64,000 nucleotides of DNA from Myotis daubentonii (GCF_963259705.1 NC_081861.1:108716102-108780101), one strand, 5' to 3'; positions 47,699 to 58,253 are shown, counted from the first letter of the stretch. The notes: generated by a model from the sequence alone, not told the origin. A program made the numbers and translations.

Positions 47699-48059
47699 TC
47701 TATATACATAAAAGCCCAAGCGACCATTCGACTGTTCGACAATTCCACTGGTAGTTATGATGTGCACTGACCACCAGGGGGCAGATGCTCAAATCACAAG
47801 CATGGAAACGTGGAACAGACTGATGAATCTCAGAGGGAAAGGGGAAGCGGGGAGGGTGGGAAGAGATTAACCAAAGATCTTATATGCATACTAGAGGCCC
47901 AGTGTACTCCTTGCACCCATGGGGTCCCTTGGCCTGGCCTGTGGGGATTGGGCCTAAACCTGCAGTCTGACATCCCCTGAGGGAACCTGGATTGCGAGAG
48001 GTAGGCAGGCCAGGCCGAGGGACCTCACAGGTGCATCAATCTGTGCACTGGGCCTCTAG
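47699..48059 (+). mobile_element. Helitron, possibly chimeric, with an L1 fragment inside
   Basis: It begins TCTATATACATAAAAGCCC directly after the CTAG of the preceding Helitron. After 97 bp it switches to L1 3' UTR (47796-47890), then to a reversed Helitron 3' end (from 47891), and closes with a sense 3' end GTGCACTGGGCCTCTAG at 48059 followed by T. It could be one Helitron that picked up an L1 carrying an antisense Helitron, or several separate insertions. Confidence 0.65.
47796..47890 (+). mobile_element. L1 3' UTR fragment between Helitron segments
   Basis: CATGGAAACGTGGAACAGACTGATGAATCTCAGAG matches L1 3' UTR and stops at the A of an A^CTAG Helitron junction. Confidence 0.85.
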
Positions 48060-50500
48060 TATTTAATAAGTACCTACTATAAGCCTGTACAAGGGTAAAG
48101 TAGTGACCTTAATAACTATCCAAATTCTTATTTTTCTCATTCCAGGTTACCTAGGTAATTGTTAACATGGTTAACTCTCAGTTAATCTACATTAATGCAA
48201 AAAACAGCAAGTGATGTATACAGTTCAAAATCGTGGAAAATTAAAATAACATTAATTAGGCTTTGCAGTGCATTATAAAATGTTTACAGCATACTTACCT
48301 GTCTAAATTTATTTTGCTTATTCTACTATGAAATTGTGTTTACATTTTATGAGTATTCACTGGTGGGAAAGAGAGATAGCTAAGAAAAATGCTAAGGTTG
48401 AATTAAATCTGAAATTAAATGCTTCATGTAGAAAATATCTGAAGCGAACAAAGCATAAGCAGGCATAGAGCTTTTAAGATATAGTTAATAACAGTGTATT
48501 GGATGATGTTAGTTAGTGATTAACTAATGAGGATTTTGCTTAAATTTATTTTTATGTTGTCTATGAAAAGATGTATGTACTTAATGGATACAGTACTCAT
48601 TAAAGCTGTTAGCAGATCAAAACCTGGCAAATTGCAAGATCCCAGTTGTTGACATCATTACACGTTCCTATGCTTAGGACCTCTAAATAGCCATCTTCCA
48701 TAAGTTAAACATTTGTTGATACCAGAGGAATCGTGGCTTTTGGATTAAAACACATTGATGAGTATAGCAGTAGATGAGATTTTTGTGTAGTATTTCTACT
48801 CTATAATGGTAATATTTAATGGATTTTCAGCTTGCAGTTAAAAAATGGAACATTATATTCTTGAGCAAATCATGTACTGCAAGAGTGGCCATTTTGATGA
48901 TGGGAACATGTACATTGTGAGCTCTGAAATGGGTAGTAACTGCTCAAGAGCTTAATTGATACTAGTACATTTGGTATAGCCACTTTCTTATATTTGCATT
49001 TGTCTTGGCTTGGTCCTTGTCATATTAGAAGATTGACAGGTTTTTGCTATTTTAAGGGCGTGTTCTTTTTCATGAGGTTGTATGATGTTTACATAATCCC
49101 CATTCTGTCAGAGTCTAAAGTTCTTTGCAGTTTAGTCCCATTGTCCCATTGATTTGAATTCTGCTCTTCTGCGTATCACTGTTTTTCAAGAGGGGTTTCA
49201 GTTCTTAAATGTATAGACAACCAAAGAAATACCTCTTTTAGATCTTTTTCTGTATTAGTGGGGAAAAATGTAATAGTATTTTTTCACATAGATTCATGTT
49301 CCATCAAAGAAGGGGCAGTGGAGCTCAATAATTTACTTTTCTGTCCAATTTGAAGGCTCTTTTAAAAAATTATTTTTTAAATATTTTTTACTGTTGACAG
49401 TATTTTTATTTTAAAGACAGAAGGACTATAATTTGGGTCATGTTAGCATTGATGTAGTTCCATTTGGGCACGGACAAAGGAATAAAGCTAAATAAGGGTG
49501 GAGAACACTTGAGAAAATAGTTCTCATGGAAATATTGAATGGACCAGAAACTAGCTGATAGATGAGAGGTAGACAGTATCCTATGGGCTGATGAAGGGCT
49601 TTCCACAGAGCTCTTGAATGAATTATTTCCTTTAATGGAATTTATTTTATTTTAGTGGTTAATTTAAGCAGATTAATTAACAGGAACAGAAAGCATAAAA
49701 TTATTAGCTGTAAATAAAAACACATAAATGGCAAAATGTGGAAATGTTATGTCATTTGAGATGAGCTGGTAGCACTTGAAACTATAATAACACATTTGAA
49801 TATGTATTGTCAGTAAAATAATACTTCTTTATTATAGTAGTAAATGTTAACTTCAATTTTCAAAATATTATATATGGTGTCACTTATATTTCTTCTGTAA
49901 ATTTTCTTACTATTATTGGGCTGTTAGCCTGATTCTAGCTTGCCATAGCACATTTTTAAAACTCATGTTGAATATGAATTTTTTCAAAAAGGGTTGTATT
50001 TTGCCTTTGGCTATGTGTGTGAAGTTTTTATTGTATTCAATAATAACTAAGTTTGCATTTTATGGAGTGATTTGAACCACTGCCTTCAAGATTATTTAAT
50101 GAACATTAAAATTTGAATTAAAGAACATCAAAGTGGCATTTTTGTCATTTTTGTATTTAATAAGTACAGTAAAGTTTAAATATTTCCTTCATGCCTACCA
50201 CCTGAAAATATATCTGGAAATTTAAAATTACTAGCTAGGTGTAATAGTAAAAACTTTACATGTATATACTGCTTTATATTTATATAGTTCTTCCACATAT
50301 ATTAGCTAATTTAATCTGATACTTAGAAAGGTATGTTTTTTTTTTAAATAGAATGTTTTAATTTTGTTGTAAAATTTCTAAATTTTTATAAGCAGATGGC
50401 TGGCCACTTTACAACATGTTTCTTCTGGGGATCACTTAATCTCATTTAGATTTTTTTTTACTCATTGCTAAAGGAGCATCATCCATAATTATAATGAAAC
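48060..50500 (+). other. Intron 1, low-repeat DNA
   Basis: About 2.4 kb with no gene or confidently classified repeat. AT-rich throughout. Confidence 0.5.
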
Positions 50501-50519
50501 TTACAATGCTTCTAGAGAA

Positions 50520-50750
50520 TAATAGTACCTTATGTTCATGCAGAAGTTCACGGGCTGAAAAGCTTATTCACACAGTATCTCATAGCAACTCTAGGAGGAG
50601 GTCACCCGCCCAGGAATTTTAAGGGAGAGAATTGAAAGGTAGGCAAATAAATGAATTGCTTCAGACCATACAATCTAGTACAGGCAAAACCAGTTCTTGA
50701 ATATAAACCTTCTTGGGTACACTATGCTCTCTATGCTGTCTCTGAAGTAA
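50520..50750 (+). mobile_element. MIR-like SINE
   Basis: Diverged sense MIR pattern: TATCTCATAGCAACTCTAGG, GAATTGCTTCAGACCATACA and CCAGTTCTTGAATATAAACC. Confidence 0.5.
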
Positions 50751-51885
50751 TAAGTCTTGATAACTAGATGGGCAAATAAGTTTAGTTAGTGGAATGTTCC
50801 AAGTATTCAGGAAGGTTTGGAAAACCTAGTGGTGGGAAATAGAGATAAACTAGTAGGAGAGATAAGCAATACACAGGAAGGAGCTTCTCTAGAATGTCTC
50901 CAAGATACATGCCCTGATAGAAAATATTGCTTTATAATGATGATGTTTTCAGAAATTTAGTAACTAAACTCCCTTGTTGGAGACTCAGTTCCATATGCAT
51001 GTACAGATAGGTTTGGGGAATCAACAAGAACTTCACATCTTGAATGGAATAGTGAAAGAATAATAACTCAAGCAAGTGTATAGAGATGGCAATAGTTCAT
51101 CAAAGGGTAATATTGAAAGAATTTATGAAACTGGGACCTATTTATTAAAAAATATGAATTATCTCTTCTGTCCAAAATACTATGCTAGGATATGTAGGTA
51201 CCACCGAAGAGCTTTAAATCTCACTGTAGAGACAAGGCATGCACACATAAAAAAAATTACCAGTCATTCATTTATTCAGCAAATAGTTATTAGATGTCTA
51301 CTCTATGTCAGGCACTCTTCTAGGTGCTTGAGATACATCTGTTAAAAATAAACAGACAAAGATTCCTGCTCTTGAAAAGGGAGTTATATTCCAGAGGATG
51401 GAGGAAGTGTGAATAGGGGAGGACAATAAACAATATATATAATAAAGAAGTTGACTATATTGTATAATAGAATGTGGTAAGTGCTATGGGGAAAAATAGA
51501 GTAAGTAGTCAAGGTAATTATATGGGGGAATTGCAGTTGGTTGCCATTTTAAATAGAATGGGTATTATAGGCCTTATTGAGAATGTGAGCTTTGTTTACA
51601 AACTTGAAAGGGAAGAGTCAGCCAAGCCAAATCTGGGGAAAGAGTGCCTCAGGCAGAGGAAATAATTTGACCAAAAGCCCTAAAGCAGGAGCATGCCTAG
51701 CAGGCATGTACAACATTGAGAAGTCTAGTATGAGTGAGGGAAGAATAATAGGAATGAGATCATAATGGTAATATTGGGGGGATTATAGGGCCTTCTGGGC
51801 CATTTTGAGGACTTTGAGTTTTAGATGAATGAAATGGGGAGTCATTTCAGTGTTTTGAACAAGGCTATAATAGGACTTGACTTAG

Positions 51886-52088
51886 GCTTTATTAAAATTG
51901 ATTTTAGAGAGGGAGGAAGGGATATATCTATCTAATCTATCATCTATCTATATATCAACTGCTTCGCATATGCACTCCAACTGGGAATGGAACCTGAAAC
52001 CTAGGTATGGGCCTCAACCAGGAATTAAACCCAAGACCTTCCAGGGAATGGGACAACACTCCAACCAACTGAGCCACACTGTCCAGAG
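51886..52088 (-). mobile_element. tRNA-derived SINE (antisense)
   Basis: Reversed SINE with TATC-rich middle and head CTGAGCCACACTGTCCAGAG. CTTGACTTAG flanks it on both sides (51876-51885; 52089-52098). Confidence 0.82.
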
Positions 52089-52300
52089 CTTGACTTAGTT
52101 TTTTAAAGAATCGCTCTGGTTGCTAGTATAATAGCCTTCAAGTGGGGCAAGGGTAAAAGCAGTTAGGATGCTTGCTATTGTGGTAAACTCAGAGAGCAAT
52201 GGAGGTGGTTTAGACCACACTAGTAGAGTAGAGGTGGTAAGAATTGGTCAGATTCGGAATATGTTTGATGATAAAACCAGTAGGACTTCCTGATGGATTC

Positions 52301-52500
52301 CAGCCGTGGGCAAACTACGGCCCGCGGGTTTGAAATGAATAAAACTATCGAAAAAAAAGACTGTACCCTTTTATGTAATGATGTTTACTTTGAATTTATA
52401 TTAGTTTGCACAAACACTCCATCCATGCTTTTGTTCCGGCCCTCCGGTCCAGTTTAAGAACCCACTGTGGCCCTCGAGTCAAAAAGTTTGCCCACCCCTG
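52301..52500. mobile_element. hAT MITE, 200 bp
   Basis: The ends CAGCCGTGGGCAAACTACGG and AGTTTGCCCACCCCTG are imperfect inverted repeats around an AT-rich centre. No clear 8-bp duplication. No coding capacity. Confidence 0.85.
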
Positions 52501-52651
52501 GATTAGACACTACCTGTGAGAGAAAGAAAAGAGTAATGGACAAGTCCAAGTTTTTTAAATGAGCAACTGGGAGGATGAATTTTCCATCATTTGAGAAGGG
52601 GAAGGATGTAGGTGGAACAGGTTTGGGGAAAAAGTTTCGGAGTTCTGTTTT

Positions 52652-52870
52652 TTTTTTTAATATATTTTATTGATTTTTTACAGAGAGGAAGGGAGAGGGA
52701 TAGAGAGTTAGAAACATCGATGAGAGAGAAACATCGATCAGCTGCCTCCTGCACACTCCCCACTGGGGATGTGCCTGCAACCAAGGTACATGCCCTTGAC
52801 CAGAATCGAACCTGGGACCCTTCAGTCTGCAGGCCGACGCTCTATCCACTAAGTCAAACCGGTCAGGGCG
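52652..52870 (-). mobile_element. VES SINE (antisense), near-consensus
   Basis: Reversed VES with AACATCGATGAGAGAGAAAC body and head ending AACCGGTCAGGGC. The duplication GGAGTTCTGTTTT is present at 52639-52651 and 52871-52883. Confidence 0.94.
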
Positions 52871-54330
52871 GGAGTTCTGTTTTATATGTATTAGTTTTCA
52901 GGTATCTTTTACCAGTAGCCTTTTCATCAGAAATGTAGAGTAGTCATTGGATATACAAGTCAGGTGTTTAGGAGAGGCATCTGGACAGGATATAAAATTT
53001 TGGAGAGGGGTGACTGCAAATATATATAAGGAGAGTTTTAAGGACTGAGTCCTGGTTCACACCAACATAAAGAAATTAGGGAGAAGTGGAGGAATCAGCA
53101 AAATTCTGAGAAGGAATATTTAATCATGTAGGGGGAAAACCAAGAGAGAATGGTGTCCTGAAAGCTAAGCAAAGAACATGTATCAAAAAGAAGGGAGAGA
53201 TCAACTGTATAAAATGCTGCGAATAAGCATAAAAACTGGGAATTAGCCATTGGATGTGGCAATTGAAGTCACTGGTGACCTTGATGAGAGCAGTTTTGGT
53301 GGAAGAATAGGAATGAAAAGTTTGAGTGGCATATATTTAAGAGAGGAAAGGAATTGGAGACAGTATATACATGACACTTTTGATGGTCTGGCTGCAAATG
53401 TAGCAAACAATGAAGTGGGAGGGAGTAGCTTGAGAGCAGGGGAAATGGATTATGAGGTTATTATACTTTATTAAGATGGAAGAAATAACAGAATGTGTTG
53501 TTTAAAATAATCCATTTTTTTTTCAAATTGATGTAGGAAAGAGAGAGAAGTATGGCTGAAGAGATATTCTTGAATAGGAGAGAATGGATAGGATCCAGTG
53601 CAACAAGTAGAGGCATCAGGTAGGAGTAAGTTAATAGATGGGAAACCTGAGTATGAAGGTGGAGATTCTGGTTGATCTGGTATCAGGACTCCATGGAAGT
53701 CCTCTTCTGGCTGTTTCAATTTTCCAGAAAAGTGGAAAATAAGTCATTAGATAAGAGTGAGGATTGGAAAACAGGTGGTGTAATTTTGAAGAGAAAGAGA
53801 AAATGTAAAATAGCCACCTAGATGAATAAAAGAGTAAACTAATTTTAAAAGTTTAGTATGATTGCCAGGTAACATTAAATACCCATTGGGTTTTATGATA
53901 ATACATTCAAAATGATCAGTGTGGTTGTGTTTTTTTAATTCCATCATGTAGAGCTGCATTGGTACAGGTGCTAAGTAGTCAAATAATTGGGATTTAATGA
54001 GAATTATTATGAATATAAAAGACATAGGGGCAAGAGAGTTGAGGGTTTATGTAAAAAGTGATTACAATGAATGACAATGTGTTTTAAACTGGTAAGGAAA
54101 AAAAGGATATCAAAGATGTGAGAGACAGTGAAGGATGGTACTATCAATGAATTGAAGTTTCTAAGAAGAGGTCGAAAGGTTGTTGAAGTTGGAGAACTAG
54201 AAGGAGTAAACCAGAAGTAGTAGCGTTAGAGGGTAGGATGCACAAAATTAAGAGTATGGAAGAGTTGCAGTTATGGGTAATTATAAGGTTTAAGGTATGA
54301 CCATGTGTGTGAGTGACTGAAATCAAAAGG

Positions 54331-54904
54331 ACCAGATTTGTGGGGGAGAGGAGTTCAGGAAACTATAGAAAGGGTGTTGGTCTATCATCTATGTGTACAT
54401 TGTGTTATATTATAAATCAGAAGACTCCTTAATCAATAAGCCAAATTAATTTGGAGTCTTTCATTATTACGCTAGTACTAGCGGGCTCAGAGCAGTGTGT
54501 CTCTGTCAAATTCTGGGCCCCAAATAGAGGAAGTCTTTCCTATTTATACTTTTTCCAGTCCTTTGTCTTCCAAATTTGGAATGAGACTTCTGGACCTTCT
54601 GAGAAAGAGGTCCTGTGTGCTGGGAAGGGGCCGTGAGACCACATCTCAAGGCCTGGCCTGCCGCCAACACTGACAACTCTGTCTGGGACATAGCTCATGG
54701 CCTATCAGGAATGGGAGTAGTCTTATTTTTCCCTATTATTTAAGCAAGCAAACATTTACAGAAGCCAGAATAGCAGGGTTAAAATTTTAAACAGCAGTTT
54801 TTACCCAAGATGGAGGTTACTATGCTTCAATTGCTTGTTGAAATTGCTAAGGATTAAGAGAGGAGTCCTTCTCTTACCCTTTGGGATAGAATGGAAGGAC
54901 TTGG
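54331..54904. other. Unclassified segment, possibly an old LTR
   Basis: Higher GC than surroundings with phrases such as CTCTGTCAAATTCTGGGCCCC and TATTTATACTTTTTCC that resemble an LTR. I cannot assign a family and see no termini. Confidence 0.35.
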
Positions 54905-55090
54905 AGAGTAAGCCAGTCAGATTAAGACAAGTATCACATGATCTCACTCATATGTGGAATCTAATGAACAAAATCAGCTGGTGAACAGAATAGATCCAGA
55001 TACACAGAAGCATGGAACAGACTGATGAATCTCAGAGAGAAGGTGGGGGGTGGGGGCAGGGAAAGATTAACCAAAGAATTTATATACATA

Positions 55091-55267
55091 CTAGAGGCCT
55101 GATGTACAAAATTCCTGCAAGAGTAGGCCTTCCTTACCCTGGCTGCCAGCACTGGCTTCCCTCTGGCACCTGAGACTCAGGCTTCCCTTGCAGCCCCAGC
55201 TTTGTCCAGAAGGTTGTCCAGAAGGATGTCTGGTCTAATTAGCATATTACTCTTTCATTATTATAGA
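55091..55267 (-). mobile_element. Mini-Helitron j (antisense), 177 bp
   Basis: It begins CTAGAGGCC after an A at 55090 and ends ATTATTATAGA, the reversed TC start. Same subfamily as 23897-24045. It is immediately followed by the CTAG of the next Helitron. Confidence 0.9.
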
Positions 55268-55989
55268 CTAGAGGCCCGGTGCACAAAAATTTGTGCACTC
55301 GGGGGGGGGGAGGGGGGGTCCCTCAGCCTGGCCTGTGCCCTCTTGCAGTCTGGGACCCCTCGGGAGATAACGACCTGCTGGCTTAGGCCTGCTCCCGGGT
55401 GGCAGAGGGCAGGCCCAATCCCTAGGTGCAGCCCCTGGTCGGGCTCAGAGCAGGGACAATTGGGGAATTGGGGCACCGCCCCCTGTCATGCACAGAGCAG
55501 GGCGGATTGCGAGGTTGTGACGCCACCCTCAGTCACGCTCAGGGTAGGGCCAATTGGGGGATTGGGGCACCGTCCCCTGTCACACTCAAGGCAGGGTCGA
55601 TGGGGAGGTTGCGGCGCCACCCCTTGTCACGCACAGATCAGGGCCAATCGGGGTTGGGGCGCTGTCCCCTGTCATGCACACAGCAGGGCCCATCAGGGGG
55701 GTTGGGGCTCCGCACCCTGTCATGCACAGAGCAGGGCCCATCAGGGGGTTGAGGAGCTCCCCCCTGTCACTCACAGAGTAGGGCGGATCAGCGGGTTGGG
55801 GCGCCGCCCTCTATCACCCACAGAGCAGGGCCAATCAGGGGGGTTGGGGCGCCGCCACTGTCACACACAGAGCAGGGCCGATCAGGGGGTTTGGGTGCTG
55901 CCCCCTGTCATGCTGATCCCAGTGCCGGGAGGCCTCGCAGCTCCGCTGATCCCGGTGCTGGGAGGCATATTACCCTTTTACTATATAGC
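55268..55989 (-). mobile_element. Helitron k (antisense), 722 bp, with internal minisatellite
   Basis: It starts CTAGAGGCCCGGTGCAC with a GTGCACAAAAATTTGTGCAC hairpin and ends near TATATAGC (expected TATAGA, one substitution). The open frame spanning it on the plus strand only reads through tandem repeats. Confidence 0.88.
55440..55915 (+). repeat. Tandem repeat, about 48-bp unit, inside Helitron k
   Basis: An AGAGCAGGGCCAATCAGGGG...TGGGGCGCCGCC...TGTCA unit recurs roughly every 47-50 bp, about ten times (for example near 55495, 55680, 55729, 55824 and 55870). Confidence 0.85.
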
Positions 55990-56596
55990 ATAGAGGCCTG
56001 GTGCAAGGGTGGGGGCCAGCTGGTTTGCCCTGAAGGGTGTCCTGCATCAGGGTGGGGGTCCCCACTGGGGTGCCTGGCCAGCCTGGGTGAGGGGATGAGG
56101 GCTGTTTGCAGCTGGTCACACACCCTTCAGGGTGGGGGTCCCCACTGGGGTGCCTGGCCAGTCTGGGTGAGGGGCTGAGGGCTGTTTTCAGGCTGGGGGT
56201 GACTGAAGCTCCCAACCGCTCCTTTTTTCCTTTTTTTTAAATTTTTTATTTTTTATTCTGGGCCAGCTTTAGCTTGAGGCTTGGCTCCAGCTCTTAGGCC
56301 TCCACTGCTGAAAGTAGGTTTCTGGCCTTTGCTTACAATGGTGCAATCCTACTGGCTGAAGCCTGGTGGTATTTGTTACAATGTTTCTTAAACTGCAGGC
56401 TCAGAGGCCTGCAGCCGCAGGTGGGGAACGTTGGCTTCCTCTGTCACTGAGGCAAGCAAGCCTCATGTTAGTTTCAAGCTGCCTGGCTAACGGCCACCAT
56501 CTTGGCTGTCAGTTAATTTGCATATCTCGCTGATTAGCCAATGGGAAGGGTAGCGGTCGTATGCCAATTACCATGTTTCTCTTTTATTAGTGTAGA
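55990..56596 (-). mobile_element. Helitron l (antisense), 607 bp
   Basis: It starts ATAGAGGCCTGGTGC (CTAG with one substitution) directly against Helitron k and ends TTTATTAGTGTAGA before T at 56597. It contains two of the roughly 78-bp units of the 578-1827 Helitron. Near its 5' end lies the CCATCTTGG / ATTTGCATAT / AGCCAATGG promoter-like block. Confidence 0.88.
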
Positions 56597-56833
56597 TGTG
56601 CATAACCTATGGAAACAGGCAATAGTGTGGCAAAGGCCTGGGGTGGGGAGGGGCAGGTGCAGGGTTGATAGGGTCAATGGGGAAAATAAGGGGGCATCTA
56701 TAATACTTTCAACAATAAAGATAAATTTAAAAAAAGAAAAAGGAAAAAGGAGGAGTCTTAATGCAGCCTATTTCAAATTTTGTAGTACATATTGTAATGC
56801 TATCAGTTTCAGTTGTTAAAAAAATGTTAACTT

Positions 56834-57060
56834 GCCCTAACCAGTTTGGCTCAGTGGATAGAGTGTTGGCCTGCGGACTGAAAGGTCCCAGGTTCAATTC
56901 TGGTCAAGAGTATGTACCTTGGTTGCAGGCACATCCATAGTAGGAGGTGGGCAGGAGGCAGCTGATAGATGTTTCTTTCTCATCAATGTTTCTAACTCTC
57001 TATCCCTCTCCCTTCCTCTCTGTAAAAAAAAAAAATCAATAAAATAAAATAAAAATAAAA
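56834..57060 (+). mobile_element. VES SINE
   Basis: Head AACCAGTTTGGCTCAGTGG, B box GGTTCAATTCTGG, body and long A-rich tail with AATCAATAAAATAAA. Confidence 0.93.
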
Positions 57061-57123
57061 AAGAACACCTCTTTTTTTTAAAATTTGTTTTATTGCTTAA
57101 AGTATTACAAAGAGTATTACATA

Positions 57124-57770
57124 CTAGGGGCCCGGTGCACGGAATTCGTGCACTGGGTGTGTGTGTGTGTGTGGGGGGGGAGTGTCCCTCAGCCCAGCCT
57201 GCCCCCTCTCACATACTGGGAGCCCTCAGGCGATGACCCCCATCACCCTCCAATCGCAGGATCGGCCCCTTGCCCAGGCCTGATGCCTCTGGCCTAGGCG
57301 TCCAGCCCGGGCAGCGGGGACCTGCAGCTGCAGCGGCCCCACGATCGTGGGCTTCGCTTTAGGCCCAGGCAAGGGACCCCTAGCTCCTGGGACTGCAAGC
57401 TTCGACTGTGCCCAGCTCCCATCGCTGGCTCCACCCCTACTTCCTGCTATCACTGGCCAGGGCTGAAAAGGCGCCTGATTCTCCGATCATGGCTGGGGGG
57501 CAGGGCAAAGGCGGCCCCAGGGCCGCCTTTGCCCTGCCCCCCAGCTCTTAGCTCCCCCACTGGGTTTCCGATCACTGTCAGTGGCAGGGGGCTTCTTCCT
57601 GCTTTCCCTTTCGCCTCCCTGCATTGTGCCTACATATGCAAATTAACCACCATCTTGTTGGCAGTTAACTGCCAATCTTAGTTGGCAGTTAATTTGCATA
57701 TAGCCCTGATTAGCCAATGAAAAGGGTAGCTCGTACGCCAATTACCATTTTTCTCTTTTATTAGTGTTGA
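57124..57770 (-). mobile_element. Helitron h (antisense), 647 bp, with a perfect internal palindrome
   Basis: It starts CTAGGGGCCCGGTGCAC with a GTGCACGGAATTCGTGCAC hairpin and ends ATTAGTGTTGA, with A and T target bases either side. Same subfamily as 63468-64000. It holds a 25-bp-arm palindrome at 57493-57544. Confidence 0.93.
57493..57544. repeat. Perfect inverted repeat, 25-bp arms, 2-bp spacer
   Basis: Arms 57493-57517 and 57520-57544 are exact reverse complements (CTGGGGGGCAGGGCAAAGG... against its complement). The related Helitron at the right edge has the same structure at 63694-63745 with one mismatch. Confidence 0.95.
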
Positions 57771-58016
57771 TGTCTCCTTTTTCTCGCCCCCCCCCCCCCC
57801 CTTGAGGGGAGGCCAGGGGAATGTCAAGAACACCTCTTTAAAAAAACAAAATGAAAAAAAACTTAATTTCTAAAGATTTTAAAGTTACTAGAATTAAGAT
57901 CTCAGGGAAGTAAACTTGTCCAAAGGTATTGTTTAAAAAGTAATCCAGGGAGCACCCTTCTAGCTGCTAGATGGGATGCTGCCTGATTCATGAATTGCTT
58001 AATAAAGCCAATTAGA

Positions 58017-58237
58017 GCCGAAACCGGTTTGGCTCAGTGGATGGAGCGTCGGCCTGCGGACTGAAGGGTCCCGGGTTCGATTCCGGTCAAGGGCGTGTAC
58101 CTGGGTTGCGGGCACATCCCCAGTGGGAGATGTGCAGGAGGCAGCTGATCGATGTTTCTCTCTCATCGATGTTTCTAGCTCTCTATCTCTCTCCCTTCCT
58201 CTCTGTAAAAAATCAATAAAATATATTTTTTAAAAAA
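58017..58237 (+). mobile_element. VES SINE, young
   Basis: Close to consensus: GGTTTGGCTCAGTGGATGG, CGGGTTCGATTCCGG, GATCGATGTTTCTCTCTC. The 16-bp duplication AATAAAGCCAATTAGA (58001-58016; 58238-58253) is perfect. Confidence 0.96.
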
Positions 58238-58253
58238 AATAAAGCCAATTAGA

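Larger units (their letters stand above)
51258..54330 (-). mobile_element. Long antisense L2 LINE, about 3 kb with three later insertions
   Basis: The reversed L2 opens with CATTCATTTATTCAGCAAATAG and GTCAGGCACTCTTCTAGG. It continues through TGCCTCAGGCAGAGGAAATAA, CACTGGTGACCTTGATGAGAG, and a segment whose reverse complement is a degenerate L2 reverse-transcriptase block near 53190-53225. Inserted later: a SINE (51886-52088), a hAT MITE (52301-52500) and a VES (52652-52870). Coding frames are destroyed. Confidence 0.7.
54906..56735 (+). mobile_element. L1 3' end interrupted by three tandem Helitrons
   Basis: L1 runs 54906-55090 (GTATCACATGATCTCACTC, AACAGACTGATGAATCTCAG) and resumes at 56597 (TGTGCATAACCTATGGAAAC) through the G-rich tract to an A-rich tail at about 56735. 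Excising 55091-56596 gives a continuous L1 across an A^T site. Confidence 0.9.
57075..57825 (-). mobile_element. 5'-truncated L1 3' end (antisense) hosting a Helitron
   Basis: L1 pieces at 57075-57123 and 57771-57825. The 14-bp duplication AAGAACACCTCTTT (57061-57074; 57826-57839) bounds the whole unit, so the L1 came first and the Helitron later. Confidence 0.9.

Noticed and set aside
55440..55915. CRISPR-like regularly spaced repeats
   Set aside because: Units are contiguous and diverged with no unique spacers, in a eukaryotic transposon.
55202..55993. 263-codon open frame with repeated PLSCTEQG-like units
   Set aside because: It reads through the tandem repeat of a Helitron and crosses Helitron boundaries, so it is not a gene.
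57493..57544. Perfect hairpin as a microRNA precursor
   Set aside because: It is almost all G/C with a 2-base loop, lies within a repeated transposon, and lacks the usual loop and bulges of a pre-miRNA.
58037..58100. tRNA-gene-like A and B boxes
   Set aside because: These are the tRNA-derived heads of VES SINEs, as at 18419, 56834 and 62950. No complete cloverleaf tRNA gene was found.
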